Positions 1 through 11,570 are shown, counted from the first letter of the stretch. The stretch is DNA of 64,000 nt from Anoplolepis gracilipes (GCF_047496725.1 NC_132980.1:3083001-3147000); one strand, 5' to 3'. A program made the numbers and translations. The notes: generated from the sequence alone by a model not told the origin.

Positions 1-1
1 G

Positions 2-280
2 TCCGAGTCGTCCGATCCGCCCTCGATGGACATTTCGTCCGAGTCATATAATGATTCAAAACTAATGTGTGTTTTATATTTTTATTATGAACATGAGATT
101 TTTGATAAACACTGTACACGGTGTTTCATGCGATTAGCGAGCAGGTTACATGATAGTATGGTGGTGCGCCAACATCATGTTCTAGTTTATGAACAAATCG
201 ATAATTTAGATTGCAGCGGGTGTTTGAAACCACTGTATCAAATAATACCGTGTAATATGTGCCTGGTTTGTATGAAATAA
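2..280 (+). CDS. Small Cys-rich acidic protein, 5' end outside window
   Basis: The frame is open from base 2, so the true start lies upstream of the window; the first Met in view is at 26. The visible part has a Ser/Asp/Glu-rich start, then a C-x3-FYYE block and three C-x2-C pairs (HCTRC, DCSGC, and CNMCLVC at the end), which suggests a zinc ribbon. The same architecture occurs in the genes at 5812-6186 and 20191-20622, at the two ends of the Polinton. I infer that this is the terminal gene of another, mostly out-of-window Polinton. Function is unknown; a small regulatory or DNA-binding role is possible but unproven. Confidence 0.55.
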   Translation, partial: SESSDPPSMDISSESYNDSKLMCVLYFYYEHEIFDKHCTRCFMRLASRLHDSMVVRQHHVLVYEQIDNLDCSGCLKPLYQIIPCNMCLVCMK

Positions 281-329
281 GACTTATGTATAAAAAAATA
301 AACTATTATTATGTAAATGTTGTGATAGG

Positions 330-545
330 ATGAGAGAGAGAGGAAGCTCCAACGCCTTTGGTGGCTCTGTGACTTCTGTGGTGCAGTTTTTGCGAAATCG
401 TGAAATTAGTTTGTCAAAGACTCATACGAGATCGCTAAAACTGTTTTTCGAGATTCGTGATGATATAGATTTTTTATGTGATGTAATCAACGAAGATACT
501 GAAGTAGAAGCTGCTGCCCGCTCCTCTCTTACAATATATGTATAG
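330..545 (+). CDS. Small helical acidic-tailed protein, partner of the Cys-rich gene
   Basis: This 71-residue frame starts 50 bases after the Cys-rich gene, on the same strand. Residues 41-58 (EIRDDIDFLCDVINEDTE) resemble a segment of the gene at 19855-20151 (REIRQHIDNMLYLQHVID), which follows the Cys-rich gene at the right end of the Polinton in the same order. Both have an RNRE motif upstream. The matching gene pair argues that this is a real Polinton gene and not a chance frame. The last residues run into AT-rich DNA, so the C-terminus may be altered. Function unknown. Confidence 0.4.
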   Translation: MRERGSSNAFGGSVTSVVQFLRNREISLSKTHTRSLKLFFEIRDDIDFLCDVINEDTEVEAAARSSLTIYV

Positions 546-682
546 TTATTTTAGTTTTTTATTAGATATTTTTAGATTTTATATTATATTATATTTTATA
601 TATATTATATATTTTGTATTTTATATATTTATATTTTATATTTTATTTTATATCTTTTAAATTTAGAACACGCACGCACGTA

Positions 683-733
<51 letters not shown>

Positions 734-744
734 GTATAAAATGT
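546..744. repeat. AT-rich tract and (CA/CG)n microsatellite
   Basis: From about 546 to 665 the sequence is runs of TATATTTTA. From about 667 to 732 it is CACG repeats followed by pure CA. There is no gene. The microsatellite abuts the breakpoint of the rearranged transposase to its right. Confidence 0.85.
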
Positions 745-1070
745 ATTTTTCCCGTTGTACCGGCGGGAATAGTTAAGAAAACAATATCTGTTGCAGAATC
801 TGGTTTGGTTTCTGAAATTATGTTAGGACAATGTCCACTCCATGAATCTAATAATAATACCGATTGTGGTCCGACATTCGGAAAAAATACTTCCTTTAAC
901 CAAGTTTTTACATGATTCGATGTTAATTTGTCTAATGTTGAAGCCAGAACAAAGATATTAGGCGCCTTGAATAATGTTTTCTGTACTCTTGGACCAAACG
1001 TTCCTGTAATTTCTTTTAAAACTATAAAAAGAAGTGATAATAATCTGCCATCAGCCGAAATAGCCGGTTG
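745..1070 (-). pseudogene. DDE transposase catalytic segment (inverted piece)
   Basis: The minus strand is open from 1070 to about 745, about 108 codons, without a start codon. The translation includes AISADGRLL, VLLLDSWSGHCPN and TIPAGTTG, which fit the DDE_1 (pogo/jerky-like) endonuclease core: strand plus second catalytic Asp in LLLDSW, then the turn before the QPLD-type motif. The expected continuation (a PLDV motif) is not downstream on this strand. It is found on the plus strand at 1083. The segment has therefore been inverted relative to the rest of the gene. Confidence 0.65.
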
Positions 1071-1077
1071 AATTGTA

Positions 1078-1463
1078 TAGCTATGCGTCCATTAGACGTA
1101 TACGGATATACGTTGTGGAAGAATTTTATTAAACACTTTTCTGATACCGTTATGTTGTTAGATCTTGTTTTGGATCTTCATGCAAGAAATAATATTTTAA
1201 AATTACAATCATTAACACACTATCAGTTCTCGTCGCCCAGATTTCAAAATTTATTTAAATATGCGTGGTTTCAAAGTGGATACATACAGAATAGACCAAC
1301 AGAGTTTGAAATACCAGTAAAATTTTGTTTTAAAAAAAATTCTAAAGTAAAATGCGATATTTGTGGCGAAATAGCAATAATAACTTGTTCTTGGTGTAAA
1401 AAATCGCTTTGCATAACACATTTTTTCTATGAACATCATCTTTGTAATGAATATGTGCTATAA
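1078..1463 (+). pseudogene. DDE transposase C-terminal segment with zinc ribbon
   Basis: The frame begins at the RPLDVYG motif, which in DDE_1 transposases directly follows the GTT turn, and ends at a stop at 1461-1463. The last 35 residues hold CDIC, CSWC, C and H residues typical of the C-terminal zinc ribbon of this transposase group. No usable ATG precedes the domain. It is the continuation of the piece on the opposite strand at 745-1070, separated from it by an inversion breakpoint near 1075. The gene is not functional. Confidence 0.65.
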
Positions 1464-2356
1464 ATGTAAGACATATATATTTATAAACAAATTCTGTACT
1501 AATTTTTTTAAAAAAGATGTGTTTTTAAATTATTGATGAATACTGTTAAGGTTTTTGGCAGTTTTCCTTACCCATGCAACAAATGTTGGTATTCTTTTAG
1601 TTCTGCCTAATAAAAAATTCTTATTCATATGAAATTACGTTTGTAACAATTTCAACCTCTTTTTCTTCTTCCTTTCTTACTTCATTTTTTTGATATTTTA
1701 CCTTTTTTTCTATTCCTTTTTTTATTTTTATTTTATAGTATTTTTTAATCAATAAATTAAATTATATATTAAATTATATTTAATAATTATATAAATTTAT
1801 ATTTACAATTATATATGCAAATGTAAAATATAATATTACTATTTCTTTTATTCTTTAATTTATTTTCTAATATGTTGCGTATTATGTCATTAAGTTTAAT
1901 CTATTTTTATGTTCCAATATATGCACAATATAAATATATACACAAGAGGCTTTTATTGAATGTGTCGCAACTAACGAAATAACGCAACACTTATAGCGCA
2001 GCGCCTATAGCACGAAGTTATCATCTTGTTTTCTCAAAATTGATTCGTGGAACCCACATATTATTATACATGGATGAATTTGACTTTCGATATTCTTTAA
2101 TTTTTGTTCTTAAAAAATTTTTTAAATTTTGCAAAATAAGGGGTGGGGGGTGGGGTAAATTAAAAAATTTGACATTTTTGAAAAATACAATTATACTATT
2201 GTAAAGAGTAATACCATAAAACACAAAATACCATAAAACTTTTGTATAAAACATTTTTTCATATGTCCTATAATTTCAAAGATATTCGCTAAAAATGAAA
2301 AGTTCGTTATTCTTCGAGGGATTATTTCAACCTCTAAACTTTGAGATACGCCGCTA
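1464..2356. other. AT-rich sequence without a recognisable gene
   Basis: Pyrimidine-rich and AT-rich sequence with only short chance frames on the minus strand. From 1970 to 2356 there are fragments that may belong to the foldback element to the right, but I could not match both arms there. Confidence 0.6.
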
Positions 2357-3405
2357 AAAAAAAATATGGGTCTAATAATTTTGGTAAATATCCTGTTTAG
2401 GGGAGGATGCTCCAATGTTCTTGATCTTGACATATGTTGTCAAGGTCATCACCCTGAGTAACGCTTAAAAGGTTTTAGCCGTCACTCGTTGTTTACTAAA
2501 AAGTTACAAAAATTTTTTAAAATTAACGTTTTTTGCAATTATTTTATCAAATATTGAAAATTTTTAAAAATGTTTCAAATAAAAGTTGTAGGTCTCTTCA
2601 AAATACACATTTTATATCGTATCCATTTTTATTATACGAGTGATAATTTTCGAGAAAAACAACGATAAAGATTTTAAACCTTACACAATATTAATTATAA
2701 CATAATATATAATATAGTCCCACTGTATCCGCGCGTACACTTTCCTACCCACAGAATAAATGGGTTGGGTTAGGTAATTTTTTTGGAAGTGGAGCCCCCC
2801 GCAGAGGGGCAGAACCCACTGTATCTGCGCATATACTTTCTACACATATACTTTCCTATCCAAACAACAAATGGGTTGGGTTAGGTTATTTTTTTTTAAA
2901 GTGGAGCCCCCCGCAGGGGGGCGGAACCCACTGTGCCTGCGCGTAGACTTTCTATGCGTGGATACAGAGGGTTCCGCCCCCTGCGGGGGGCTCCACTTCC
3001 AAAAAAAATAACCTAACCCAACCCATTTGTTGTGTGGGTAGGAAAGTGTATGCGCGGATACAGTGGGACTATATTATGTATGATATTATAATTAATATTG
3101 TATGAGGTTTATAGTCTTTATCGTTGTTTTTCTCGAAAACTATCACTCGTATAATAAAAATGGACAGGATATAAAACATGTATTTTGAAGAGACACAATT
3201 TTTATTTGAAACTTTTTTAAATTTTCAGTATTTGATAAAATAATTGCAAAAAACGTCAATTTTTGTATGTAACTTTTTAGTAAACAACGAGCAACAGCTA
3301 AAACCTTTTAAGCATTACTGAGGGTAATGACCTTGACGACATATGTCAAGGTCAAAGACATCGGAGCATCCTCCCCTAAACAGGATATTTACCATATTTT
3401 TTTAT
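2357..3405. repeat. Long foldback repeat (MITE-like), arms about 450 bp
   Basis: The arm at 2357-2860 is matched in reverse complement by 2945-3405. Both carry a GGATGCTCC/GGAGCATCC segment near the outer end and a GTGGAGCCCCCCGCAG/CTGCGGGGGGCTCCAC segment near the loop. The left arm has a 17-base insertion near its outer end. The region around the loop repeats the GTGGAGCCCC block in direct orientation (near 2789 and 2901). No protein is encoded. It is a non-autonomous inverted-repeat element of unknown family. Confidence 0.8.
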
Positions 3406-3549
3406 GTTCTACAACATATCCAAAGCTCATTAAAATCGGTGAGGGACACTTCTGACAGTTCCCTTGTAAGACTTTTGAGTATTAAATTTGTAATATGTTT
3501 TTTCAAAATATCCCATCGATATGTGGCAGCAGAAAAAAAGTTATATACC

Positions 3550-4929
3550 TCCTAAATAACTTCAAAAAAATCAAATATTTCCCCGTGTTTACTGTTTGCT
3601 GCGTCATTTACAACCAAATTCAAAGTATGAGCATTACAAATAAAGAGTGCTCTTGGATTGATGTCTAAGATGCGTTTTTGAAGACCAATATTTTTACCTT
3701 TCATATTAAATCCATTGTCATAACATTGTTCCCTAATATTTTGAACATCCAACTCATAATTTGACAATTTCTCTAAAAGGAAGTTATACAGTCCTTTACT
3801 AGTAGTATCGGTGACGGGACAAAAATCCAAAAAAAATTCGCGTATGTCAACTTGTTTATCTAAAGTTTTTATATTTACGCACTTTACAATAAAAGTAATT
3901 TGTTCTGTATGACTTACATCTGGTTACAGTCGAGTATAATAGAAAAATATTTAGAAGATTGCACAATCCGTATTATTTTATTTTTAACACTTACAGCTAA
4001 TAAATGTATTATTTTGTTTTGGAAATATTTTCCTAAGTAATGTGGCATATGAGTTTTAAGTTCCTTAGACTTTTTAACATTATTTAAGTGATCTAACGTA
4101 ATAGGATTAAATTTAGCAATCATCTCAATAGCCTTTAAAAAATTACCATTGTTCCATTCATATACTTGCGAATTTGTTCCTCTAAAAGCCAGACATTGAC
4201 CAGCTAAAAATTGCACAATTGCAATCATTCTTTTAATTATAGTCCTTCAGCGCTCCTTTTCAATGTCCAATAAATTTTGTTGTACTTTATCAATTGTGCA
4301 TTTTTTATCTAGTCGTAATTTTAATTCACACCATTTTTTTACACATTGAATATGTTGAATACACTTCGTGTTTATTGAAATATTCAGAACAATACCGCCA
4401 ATCAGAATATCCAACATTAATTATTTATTTTTATATTTTCTCTGCTAAATAACTTACAAGAAAAACAAAAAACACGGTTTAAATTGACAGAATAAACAAG
4501 CCAATTTCTTTTAATTTTTTCCCCATTTTTCATAATTTTGTTAAAATATAAAACATTAAACTTTCTGCCAGTTTTTTCATCTACAGGAAATTTATAATTA
4601 TTATCTGTAGGAACAGGCCCTATTTCTACTAATGTTTCGATAAATTTGTTTGATATAATATTAGGTCAAGTACCTGGATCATTTAAGTCTAATATAGATA
4701 TAGAATCATCTTCATTTCCAAGAACTTTGTCTTTAACTTGATCATGAATTTCGTTCTCTAAAGATGCTTCTATGTCAGTATCCATTTTTTCATCAATGTT
4801 CGTATCTGGTACCATCTTTTCTGTTTGAGCAACAGGAAAATCAACATTAGCTACTATTGGAACATTTTCTGGATCTTTAAATAATGAGGCTGATGAAGAA
4901 CTTTTTTGATTAGTTTCAAGAAATTTTTC
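3550..4929 (-). pseudogene. hAT transposase remnant, ZMYM1-like (3' part of split copy)
   Basis: Reading the minus strand from 4929 gives a Ser/Asp-rich lead, then a TTF-type zinc finger region (RNWLVYSVNLNRVFCFSC), then the DUF4371 region (residues such as QFLAGQCLAFRG, and DNGFNMKGKN with NAHTLNLVVND near 3600-3720). These are the order and motifs of ZMYM1-like hAT transposases in insects. It is broken by at least one stop in the finger region (near 4670) and by frameshifts around 4250 and 3900. It ends without the C-terminal dimerisation domain. The 5' part continues at 21535-22271 beyond the Polinton insertion. Confidence 0.75.
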
Positions 4930-4935
4930 TAGAGC
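4930..4935. repeat. Polinton target-site duplication, left copy
   Basis: TAGAGC immediately precedes the left terminal repeat. The identical six bases follow the right terminal repeat at 21529-21534. Six-base duplications are the established hallmark of Polinton integration. Confidence 0.92.
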
Positions 4936-5518
4936 AGTAGTGTTATAGTGGGGATTCTAAGCCATGGGGCGCTGAGGGGGGTGCGGGGACGGGGGTATCT
5001 GAGAGGCGCGAGGGGTCTGTTAGGGAAAGGGGGTAGGGGGGGGTCCTACACACGTTCGAAAGTAGATGTTTATCTTTGCAGTTGATTTTATAGCCGGGGT
5101 ATTTTAGAAGTCATAAAACTGTTTTTTTTTCTAGTTTTATGATCATTTTATGACCATTAGAATATTATGGAAAAAGAGATTTTAAGCGCCGACGTTTGGC
5201 AGCTTTGTACCCTTGCGGAAAATCTCCCATAAAACTGGAGCAAAATATCTTCCGAAATTTTTAGGGAAAGAACTGCAACTGCAAGGTGTTTATCTTTGTA
5301 GTTTATTTATTGCCGGGGGACATTTTAGAAACCATAAAAGTGTTTTTTTCTTTTTTTTCTAATTTTTTATGATCATTTTATGACCATTAGAATATTATGG
5401 AAAAAGAGATTTTAAGCGCCGACGTTCGGCAGCTTTGTACCCTCGCGGAAAATCTCCCATAAAACTGGAGCGAAATCTTCCATAATTTTAAGGAAAGAAT
5501 GCAACGCATCAGCGCCAT
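4936..5518. repeat. Polinton left terminal inverted repeat
   Basis: The outer 170 bases are G-rich and unique. They are followed by two tandem units of roughly 220-230 bp, each containing AAAGAGATTTTAAGCGCCGACGT and a run of A or T near the middle. The repeat matches 20716-21528 in reverse complement up to CAACGCATCAGCGCC at about 5518. The right arm has three units and is about 230 bp longer. A partial extra unit follows at 5519-5575. Confidence 0.88.
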
Positions 5519-5811
5519 TATGGAAAAAAAGATTTTAATCGCCGGGGGACATTTTAGAAGCCATAAAAGTCGTGGGAAAACAATAGAAATTTTGGCCGAC
5601 GCTGCGACGAACATGTCGGAACGTTTTTATAGATGCAAAAGCGTTGACGTTCGGTAGGATGTGTTAAGACAGCATTAGGCGAAATATAAGAAGAATGAGA
5701 GCCCCGTCAAACCATAGTATGATTTGAAAGGGCATAGAGGAAGCTGTGGAAAAAAAAAATTGAGTGGTTACTGTCAGACATTAGAATTGTTAGTGACACA
5801 ATAGTGAATAA

Positions 5812-6186
5812 ATGGAAAATATTAATTTCGAAGCGATAATAGACGAGTCGTCAGACGAAGAGCATGCGTTGTCAGACGATAGTAATTATATTAGTGATTG
5901 CAGTAATACCGATTTTGACGACAACGTAGTAGAAAATGAACAACTCCGTGCGCAAAATCAACGTAAGATTTGCGCCATACACTTTTATTATTCAACGGGT
6001 GGTGCTCTAGCTCTCTGTGCTTCGTGTATGGACACCTTTCGAGATGACATCGGATTAATATACGAAATATGGAGACATAAAGTTACATCGCCTGATGAGG
6101 TGGATATACGATAGTGCAGTAGCTGTCAAATTTTATTACATATAATAATGTCGCGTAATATGTGTTATGTTTGCACACAAAAATAG
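5812..6186 (+). pseudogene. Polinton left-end Cys-rich acidic protein, one in-frame stop
   Basis: The first gene inside the left terminal repeat. From the ATG at 5812 the frame runs 100 codons: an Asp/Glu/Ser-rich N-terminus to about residue 45, then C-x3-HFYY and CASC. It meets TAG at 6112-6114. Beyond that stop the same frame continues with two more C-x2-C pairs to a stop at 6184-6186, exactly the C-terminal pattern of its paralogues at 2-280 and 20191-20622. I read this as one gene with a single nonsense change. Its end overlaps the first ATG of the PolB frame at 6167. Function unknown; probably zinc-binding. Confidence 0.6.
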
Positions 6187-9100
6187 AGAGAGAGAAAAAA
6201 TGGAAAACGTGCAGCAGAAAGAACGCGACTTGTTGGAGCGTTCCCACCAAGTCACCACATTGGGTGAATATTTTGGATGGCTGCAGCATTGCGAGGAGTT
6301 TATCGAAGAGCTTGAAGAACGCAGCCGTGTCAAGCGTCCGCGACTCTCAATCAGAAATAGACAATCTTTGATGACAAGAATTGCGCGACTCGAGGGTGCA
6401 AAAACTCGATTGCAGAGACAGTTTATACCCAGTGGTGGTGATTATAGTAGTGAAAATAACTCAGAAAGACTCATATGGCGAGAGATTGATACGGCGTTTG
6501 AGAGCCGCATCTTGACTGGTGCGGTTATAAATTATAATCACATCGAACCTCGTCAATTTTTGGAAGATGCGAGTGACATTGTGCTCGAGCACGTGCGAGA
6601 CGTTATGCAAAAACATAACAGTGTGAAAGTGAATACAGTGTTTAACGGCGAGTTTGTGGCGGGCGATAAGCATGCCAATAAATCAATCAATACGAGAAAC
6701 TGTGAACTCTTACGTACATCCGATTTACGTGAGTGGTATGAGCGGCGAGTCGTCGAGCCAATCCTTGCATCGCTCGAAGAATTTCAGGAACGCGATAGCG
6801 GATGGGCATTATCGCGTATACTAAATTTGATTGTAAATATAAATAAATATAATCCTATGCGCGCCGGATGTTACGTGCAATTATCGCGAAATATAATAAT
6901 GAAACGAGCAGTGGTTAACGTGCAATCTAAAGACAATGCATGTTTTGCGTGGGCGGTAGTGGCTGCTCTGTATCCAGCTGAAAGATGCACACACCGACAA
7001 TCATCGTACCCGCATTATACAACAGTACTAAATCTCCAAGATATTGAGTTTCCAGTCACTCTTAATCAAATTAAAAAATTTGAAATTTATAATGACATTT
7101 CAATCAACGTGTACAGTTTTGAAAACGAAAACATTGTCCCTATTCACCTTACGGAGCAAAAGAGAGACAAGCACATCAACTTGCTCTACGTGCAAGATGC
7201 GCAAGATATCGGACATTTTGCATGGATCAAGAATCTATCTGGACTTGTTAGTATGCAACTCAGCAAACACAAGACTAAAAAATATATCTGCGATCGGTAT
7301 GTATATTTAATAAAACTGTCTAAAAATATTTAAAACAAGGATATAAAAATTTTAACTTTTATTTTACAGATGCATGCACTATTTTCACTCGGTCGAGAAA
7401 TTGCAATCACATACAGTATACTGTGGAAAGATGAACGACTGCACTATCCGATTACCGAGCGATAAGGATAAGTGGCTCGCATTCACCAACTACAACAGGA
7501 AGGAGCGACTACTTTTCGTCGTGTACGCCGACCTGGAGTGCGTTTTGGTGAAAAAAGAAGAAGAAAATTTTTATCAACATCACCAAGTATTTAGTATGGC
7601 TTATTATGTACATTGCTCGTACGATAATTCATTATCCGCGTATCATTCTCGTCGCGAAGCCAATTGCGTTGCATGGTTCACCGACAAACTTAAAAATTTG
7701 GCGCAACATGTAGAAAATATTTTAACAACCAATGTCCCCATGGTAAATTTAACGCAAAATGATTGGAAAGAATTTCGAAGTGCGACTCAGTGTCATATAT
7801 GTGAGAAACCATTCGTAGAAGATGATACGCGCGTACGCGATCATTGTCATTTGACCGGGCGGTACAGAGGTCCCGCGCATTCAAATTGCAATCTAAATTA
7901 CAAAGAATCTTTTTGCATTCCAATAGTATTTCACAATTTATCTGGTTATGATTCTCACTTTATAATCGAGGAAATAGCCACAGCGTTCGAAAAGGGAATC
8001 GATTTACTTCCGATAACAAAAGAAAAATATATTTCATTTACAAAACATGTTAAAGAAGGACAAACCGGGAAATCACATTAAATTACGTTTCATAGATTCA
8101 TATAAATTTCTCACAACAAGTCTCGACAAATTGGCGTCTTTTCTGAGCAAGGATAAACTCAAAATTTTACAATCGGAATATAAAAATTTATCCGCCGAAG
8201 ATTTCAATTTATTAACAAGAAAAGGTGTCTTCCCGTACGAGTACATTGACTGCGTAGATAAATTGCAAGATGCGTGTTTACCATCACGAGAATCATTTTA
8301 CAGTTCCTTGACAGGTAACACAGTATCTGAGAGCGATTACGCGCACGCTGAGATTGTGTGGAAGCGATTCTTCATTCGAACGCTAGGCGAATATAGCGAT
8401 TTATATCTCAAAACTAATGTCTTGTTATTAGCAGACATTTTTGAAAATTTCCGCGAGAGTTGTATCAAGAGTTATGAGCTCGACCCCGCGTAGTACTATA
8501 CTCTTCCCGACTATACGTGGGACGTCATGTTAAAGCATATGAAAATTATATTTGAATTACTCACAGACATTGACATGGTTATGTTTATCGAACGAGGTAT
8601 ACGCGGTGGTCTGAGTCAATGTTCCAACAGGTACGCGCGTGCTAATAACAAGTACATGCAGTCGTATGACTTATCAAAACCATCAACGTACTTGATGTAT
8701 TTTGATGTTAATAATTTATACGGATGGGCAATGTGTCAACCATTGCCCTACGCCGATTTTCAGTGGGTCGATAATGTTTCCAATTTTGATGTATCATCGA
8801 TCGCGCTCGATTCGTCTACAGGCTACATCCTCGAAGTCGATCTCGAGTATCCGCAGCATCTTCACGATTTGCACACTGACCTACCGTTTTGTCCGACACA
8901 CGACAAACCACCCGGCAAGCGCGAGGGCAAGCTTCTCGCAACCGTATACGATAAGAAGCGTTACGTGATACACTACCGCAACCTGCAGCAATGTTCACGT
9001 CACGGTCTTCGTGTTACAAAAATTCATCGTATATTACAATTCACTCAATCTCCGTGGCTCCGTACTTATATAGAACTCAGCACAAAATTTAGAACACTGG

Positions 9101-9914
9101 CAAAAAATGATTTTGAAAAAAATTTGTAGAAACTAATGAATAATGCAGTGTTTGGCAACACGATGGAAAATGTGCGCAATCGCGTAGATGTTAAACTTTT
9201 AACAAAATGGGACGGAAGGTACGGCGCAGAGACATTGATTGCAAAAACAAATTTTCATAGTAGGAGCGTTTTTTCGGAAAATCTAATCTGTGGAATTACG
9301 TAAACTCGAGGCGAAATTCTACAAACCAAGTTACGTGGGTATGTGTATTCTCGATATATCCAAGACATGTTTGTACAAATTTCACCACGATTATATGGTA
9401 CCAATGTATCGGGAGAGATGCAAAGTCATGTACACTGACACGGATAGTCTTATATCACATTGAGTGCGACGATGTGTACGAGAATATGAAACGCGACATC
9501 AGCAGATTTGATACGAGCGACTATGCGATAGACAATGCGTACGGTATACCGCTCGTGAATAAAAAGGTACCGGGTCTAATGAAGGATGAAAACAACGGTA
9601 CCATAATGACTGAATTTGTCGGGCTTAGAGCAAAAATGTATGCGTTGCGCGTGGATGGTAAGAAGGATACGAAAAAGGTAAAAGGCGTCAAGAGTAACGT
9701 TGTTGCGAGAACGATAACGTTTGACGATTACACGCGGTGTTTGAACGAAGAGATTGAAATAACGCGTAGTCAATCGTGTATAAGATCAAAATTACACAAG
9801 GTATACACCATTCGCGAAACAAAAATTGCTCTAAGTCCGTACGACGACAAGCGGTATATCGTACCTACAACTATTGATACGTTACCGTGGGGACATTATA
9901 AGATATCTTTATAA
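6167..9914 (+). pseudogene. Protein-primed DNA polymerase B (Polinton PolB), broken
   Basis: This enzyme would copy the element by protein priming. A 73-base intron at 7297-7369 joins the N-terminal region to a C2H2 finger, followed by the exonuclease motif YADLEC (near 7530) and an endonuclease-VII-like Cys/His insertion (CHIC...DHCHLTGRYRG, about 7790-7870). Polymerase motif A is FDVNNLYGWAM (about 8700). The motif B region is FGNTMENVRN (about 9150) and motif C is YTDTDS (about 9430). Breaks are a frameshift near 8055, TAG at 8491, TAG at 9127, a frameshift near 9287 and a frameshift near 9453. The start at 6167 or the ATG at 6200 is undecided. The N-terminal 370 residues have no motif I recognise. 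It faces the integrase gene tail to tail. Confidence 0.92.
7297..7369 (+). other. Spliceosomal intron in PolB
   Basis: The donor GTATGT at 7297 and the acceptor TTTTATTTTACAG ending at 7369 flank an AT-rich stretch with stops in frame. Removing it joins CG|A (Arg) and completes a C-x2-C finger at the junction (YICDRCMHYF), which is strong evidence that the intron is real. Confidence 0.85.
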
Positions 9915-10065
9915 AATATAATGTGTGTGTGATTTTTTTCTTGTATGTATATTTCATATTTTATATATTGTAATGACTATTGGAAAGGATGTATTAATAA
10001 AGATTTTGTATATTTCAAATATTTCATATATTTTTTATATTGAATACATTGTATTTCTTATAAAA
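9915..10065. other. AT-rich spacer between convergent PolB and integrase
   Basis: A 150-base AT-rich stretch between two genes that end towards each other. It could hold both poly(A) signals (AATAAA is present near 9995 on the plus strand). No gene. Confidence 0.6.
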
Positions 10066-11048
10066 TTAAATTACATGATCCTTATGTACCCAAGAATTGT
10101 GCGAGCTATCAAATCCCAACCATTTCACGTAAACCTCGTCACCCCTCTTGCGCAGTACTTTCTCCACGAGATACACATCTGGATAATTCGCGCGATGCAA
10201 CTCGTGCTCGTAAAATGCTCCAGCGATAGATTTTTTGCGATAATCCTCGAGTAGATATGTTACGGGATTAGTATGTTGCACTTTAACAATCTTAAACACC
10301 TCGGTTGTCCAATTTGGTGTGTAACCCTTTTCGAAAAGTTTTTTGTATTTGCTAACGCGTACCAGGTCACCTACTTTAAACTTTGCAGGAGCAGCAATTT
10401 TTATACTGTTGTATACTGTATTTAAAAGTCTATCAGCGATCGTGGGAATAACATCGATAGGTCTCATATTGATAGTGCGATGTTTTCGCGCGTTATATTC
10501 TGCAACGAGTCGGGATAGCGCGTCGATCCACTTGTAAGTTCCGTTCAGCGTAAACATCTTCCACATGTCGTTTTTCAGCGTGCGATTGAATCGCTCGACG
10601 CCTTCAATACCGAATATGTGGAACAGTGATTAATGTTATGTTTCCATATAAGCCGTTGCACATCGGTATTGTAAAATTCCTTCCCGTTATCAGTTTGTAT
10701 GTTTTTCGGGCATCTCTTGCTATCTCGAATTATTTTGGCGATTGCATCAGCCGTCTCCCTTCCACCTTTACTCTTGAGTGGTGCAGCCCATGCATACTTG
10801 CTCAACACATCGATGACGGTGAGTATGTAGTGGTAACCTTTGTTGAAACGAGAATACGGACGCATCTCGACGATGTCGGCTTGCCACAGATCATCGTATC
10901 CCCGCACTATGACGTGTCTTCGGGGAAAATTTTTTCTCGCTAGCGCATGCAGTTCGTTCACCAACTGTCGTCTCTCCAAACTATGTTGATTCTTTGCTTT
11001 GTCAGTTTTTCTCGATGTCCGTTTGTTGTTCGCATTTTTTTCACTCAT
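10066..11048 (-). pseudogene. Retrovirus-type integrase with chromodomain, frameshifted
   Basis: The integrase inserts the element and would generate the 6-bp duplications. The minus-strand frame from 11048 carries the DDE core: Asp58 in DLWQADIV and Asp120 in IQTDNGKEF. A frameshift near 10610 interrupts it just before the third acidic position. The frame then continues to 10066 through the VGDLVRVSKYKK SH3-like region and ends in a chromodomain (EVYVKWLGFDSSHNSWV). Chromodomain-bearing integrases are typical of Polintons and are thought to guide integration. The ATG overlaps the stop of the upstream frame by four bases (ATGA). The frameshift makes it inactive as encoded. Confidence 0.92.
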
Positions 11049-11498
11049 TTTCGTTTATCGCCTTTAATAGCCGTTCTTGACCTGTTCTTGACCTGTTCTT
11101 GACCTGTTCTGACCTGTTCTTGACCTGTTCTGACCTGTTCTTGACCTGTTCTTGACCTGTTCTTGACCTGTTCTTGGCCTGTTCTGACCTGTTCTTGACC
11201 TGTTCTGACCTGTTCACCGCCGTCCTTCACCCATTCGAAAATCGTTCTTGACCTGTTCGCAGCCTTTTTCACAGTCGTTTTTGACTCGTTCGTAGCCGCT
11301 TCTGACCTGTTCGTAGCCTCGTTCACAGACGTCTTTTGACCGATCGTAGGAGTTCTTGAGTTGTTTGTAACCTTGAGTGTAGCCGTTAAGAACGTGTTCG
11401 TAGCCTCGTTCGCAGCCCTGCTTGAGATGCTGATAGCCTCGTTCGAAGCTGTTGCAGCTGCTGCTAGGTCGTTCACTGCCACTGCCACTGCCACTCAT
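11049..11498 (-). pseudogene. Repeat protein with 11-residue periodicity (Polinton, unknown)
   Basis: The ATG at 11498 opens a frame with a Gly/Ser start followed by imperfect repeats built on GYEQV, GYERVKN and GYKQLKN. Spacing is about 11 residues, which suggests a long amphipathic helix or hendecad coiled coil. That frame stops at 11214. A second frame continues through the adjacent minisatellite to the integrase start. Because the DNA repeat unit is 10-11 bases, unit loss or gain shifts the frame freely, so the present frame is probably broken. I do not recognise the family. Confidence 0.5.
11068..11215. repeat. 10/11-bp minisatellite (TTCTTGACCTG)
   Basis: About 14 copies of TTCTTGACCTG or TTCTGACCTG in a row, mixed 11- and 10-base units. 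It is the expanded 3' part of the repeat-protein gene. On the minus strand it reads CAGGTCAAGAA, coding EQV-type repeats. Confidence 0.9.
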
Positions 11499-11570
11499 TG
11501 TAGTTTAGATAGCAGTTCTATAATCCTTCGTAGCTGTTCGATAACCGTTTGATAGCCGCTCCTAACCCGT

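Noticed and set aside
1068..1082. Start of the transposase C-terminal frame at 1068
   Set aside because: The codon is TTG, not an accepted start in insect nuclear genes, and the sequence there belongs to the inversion junction.
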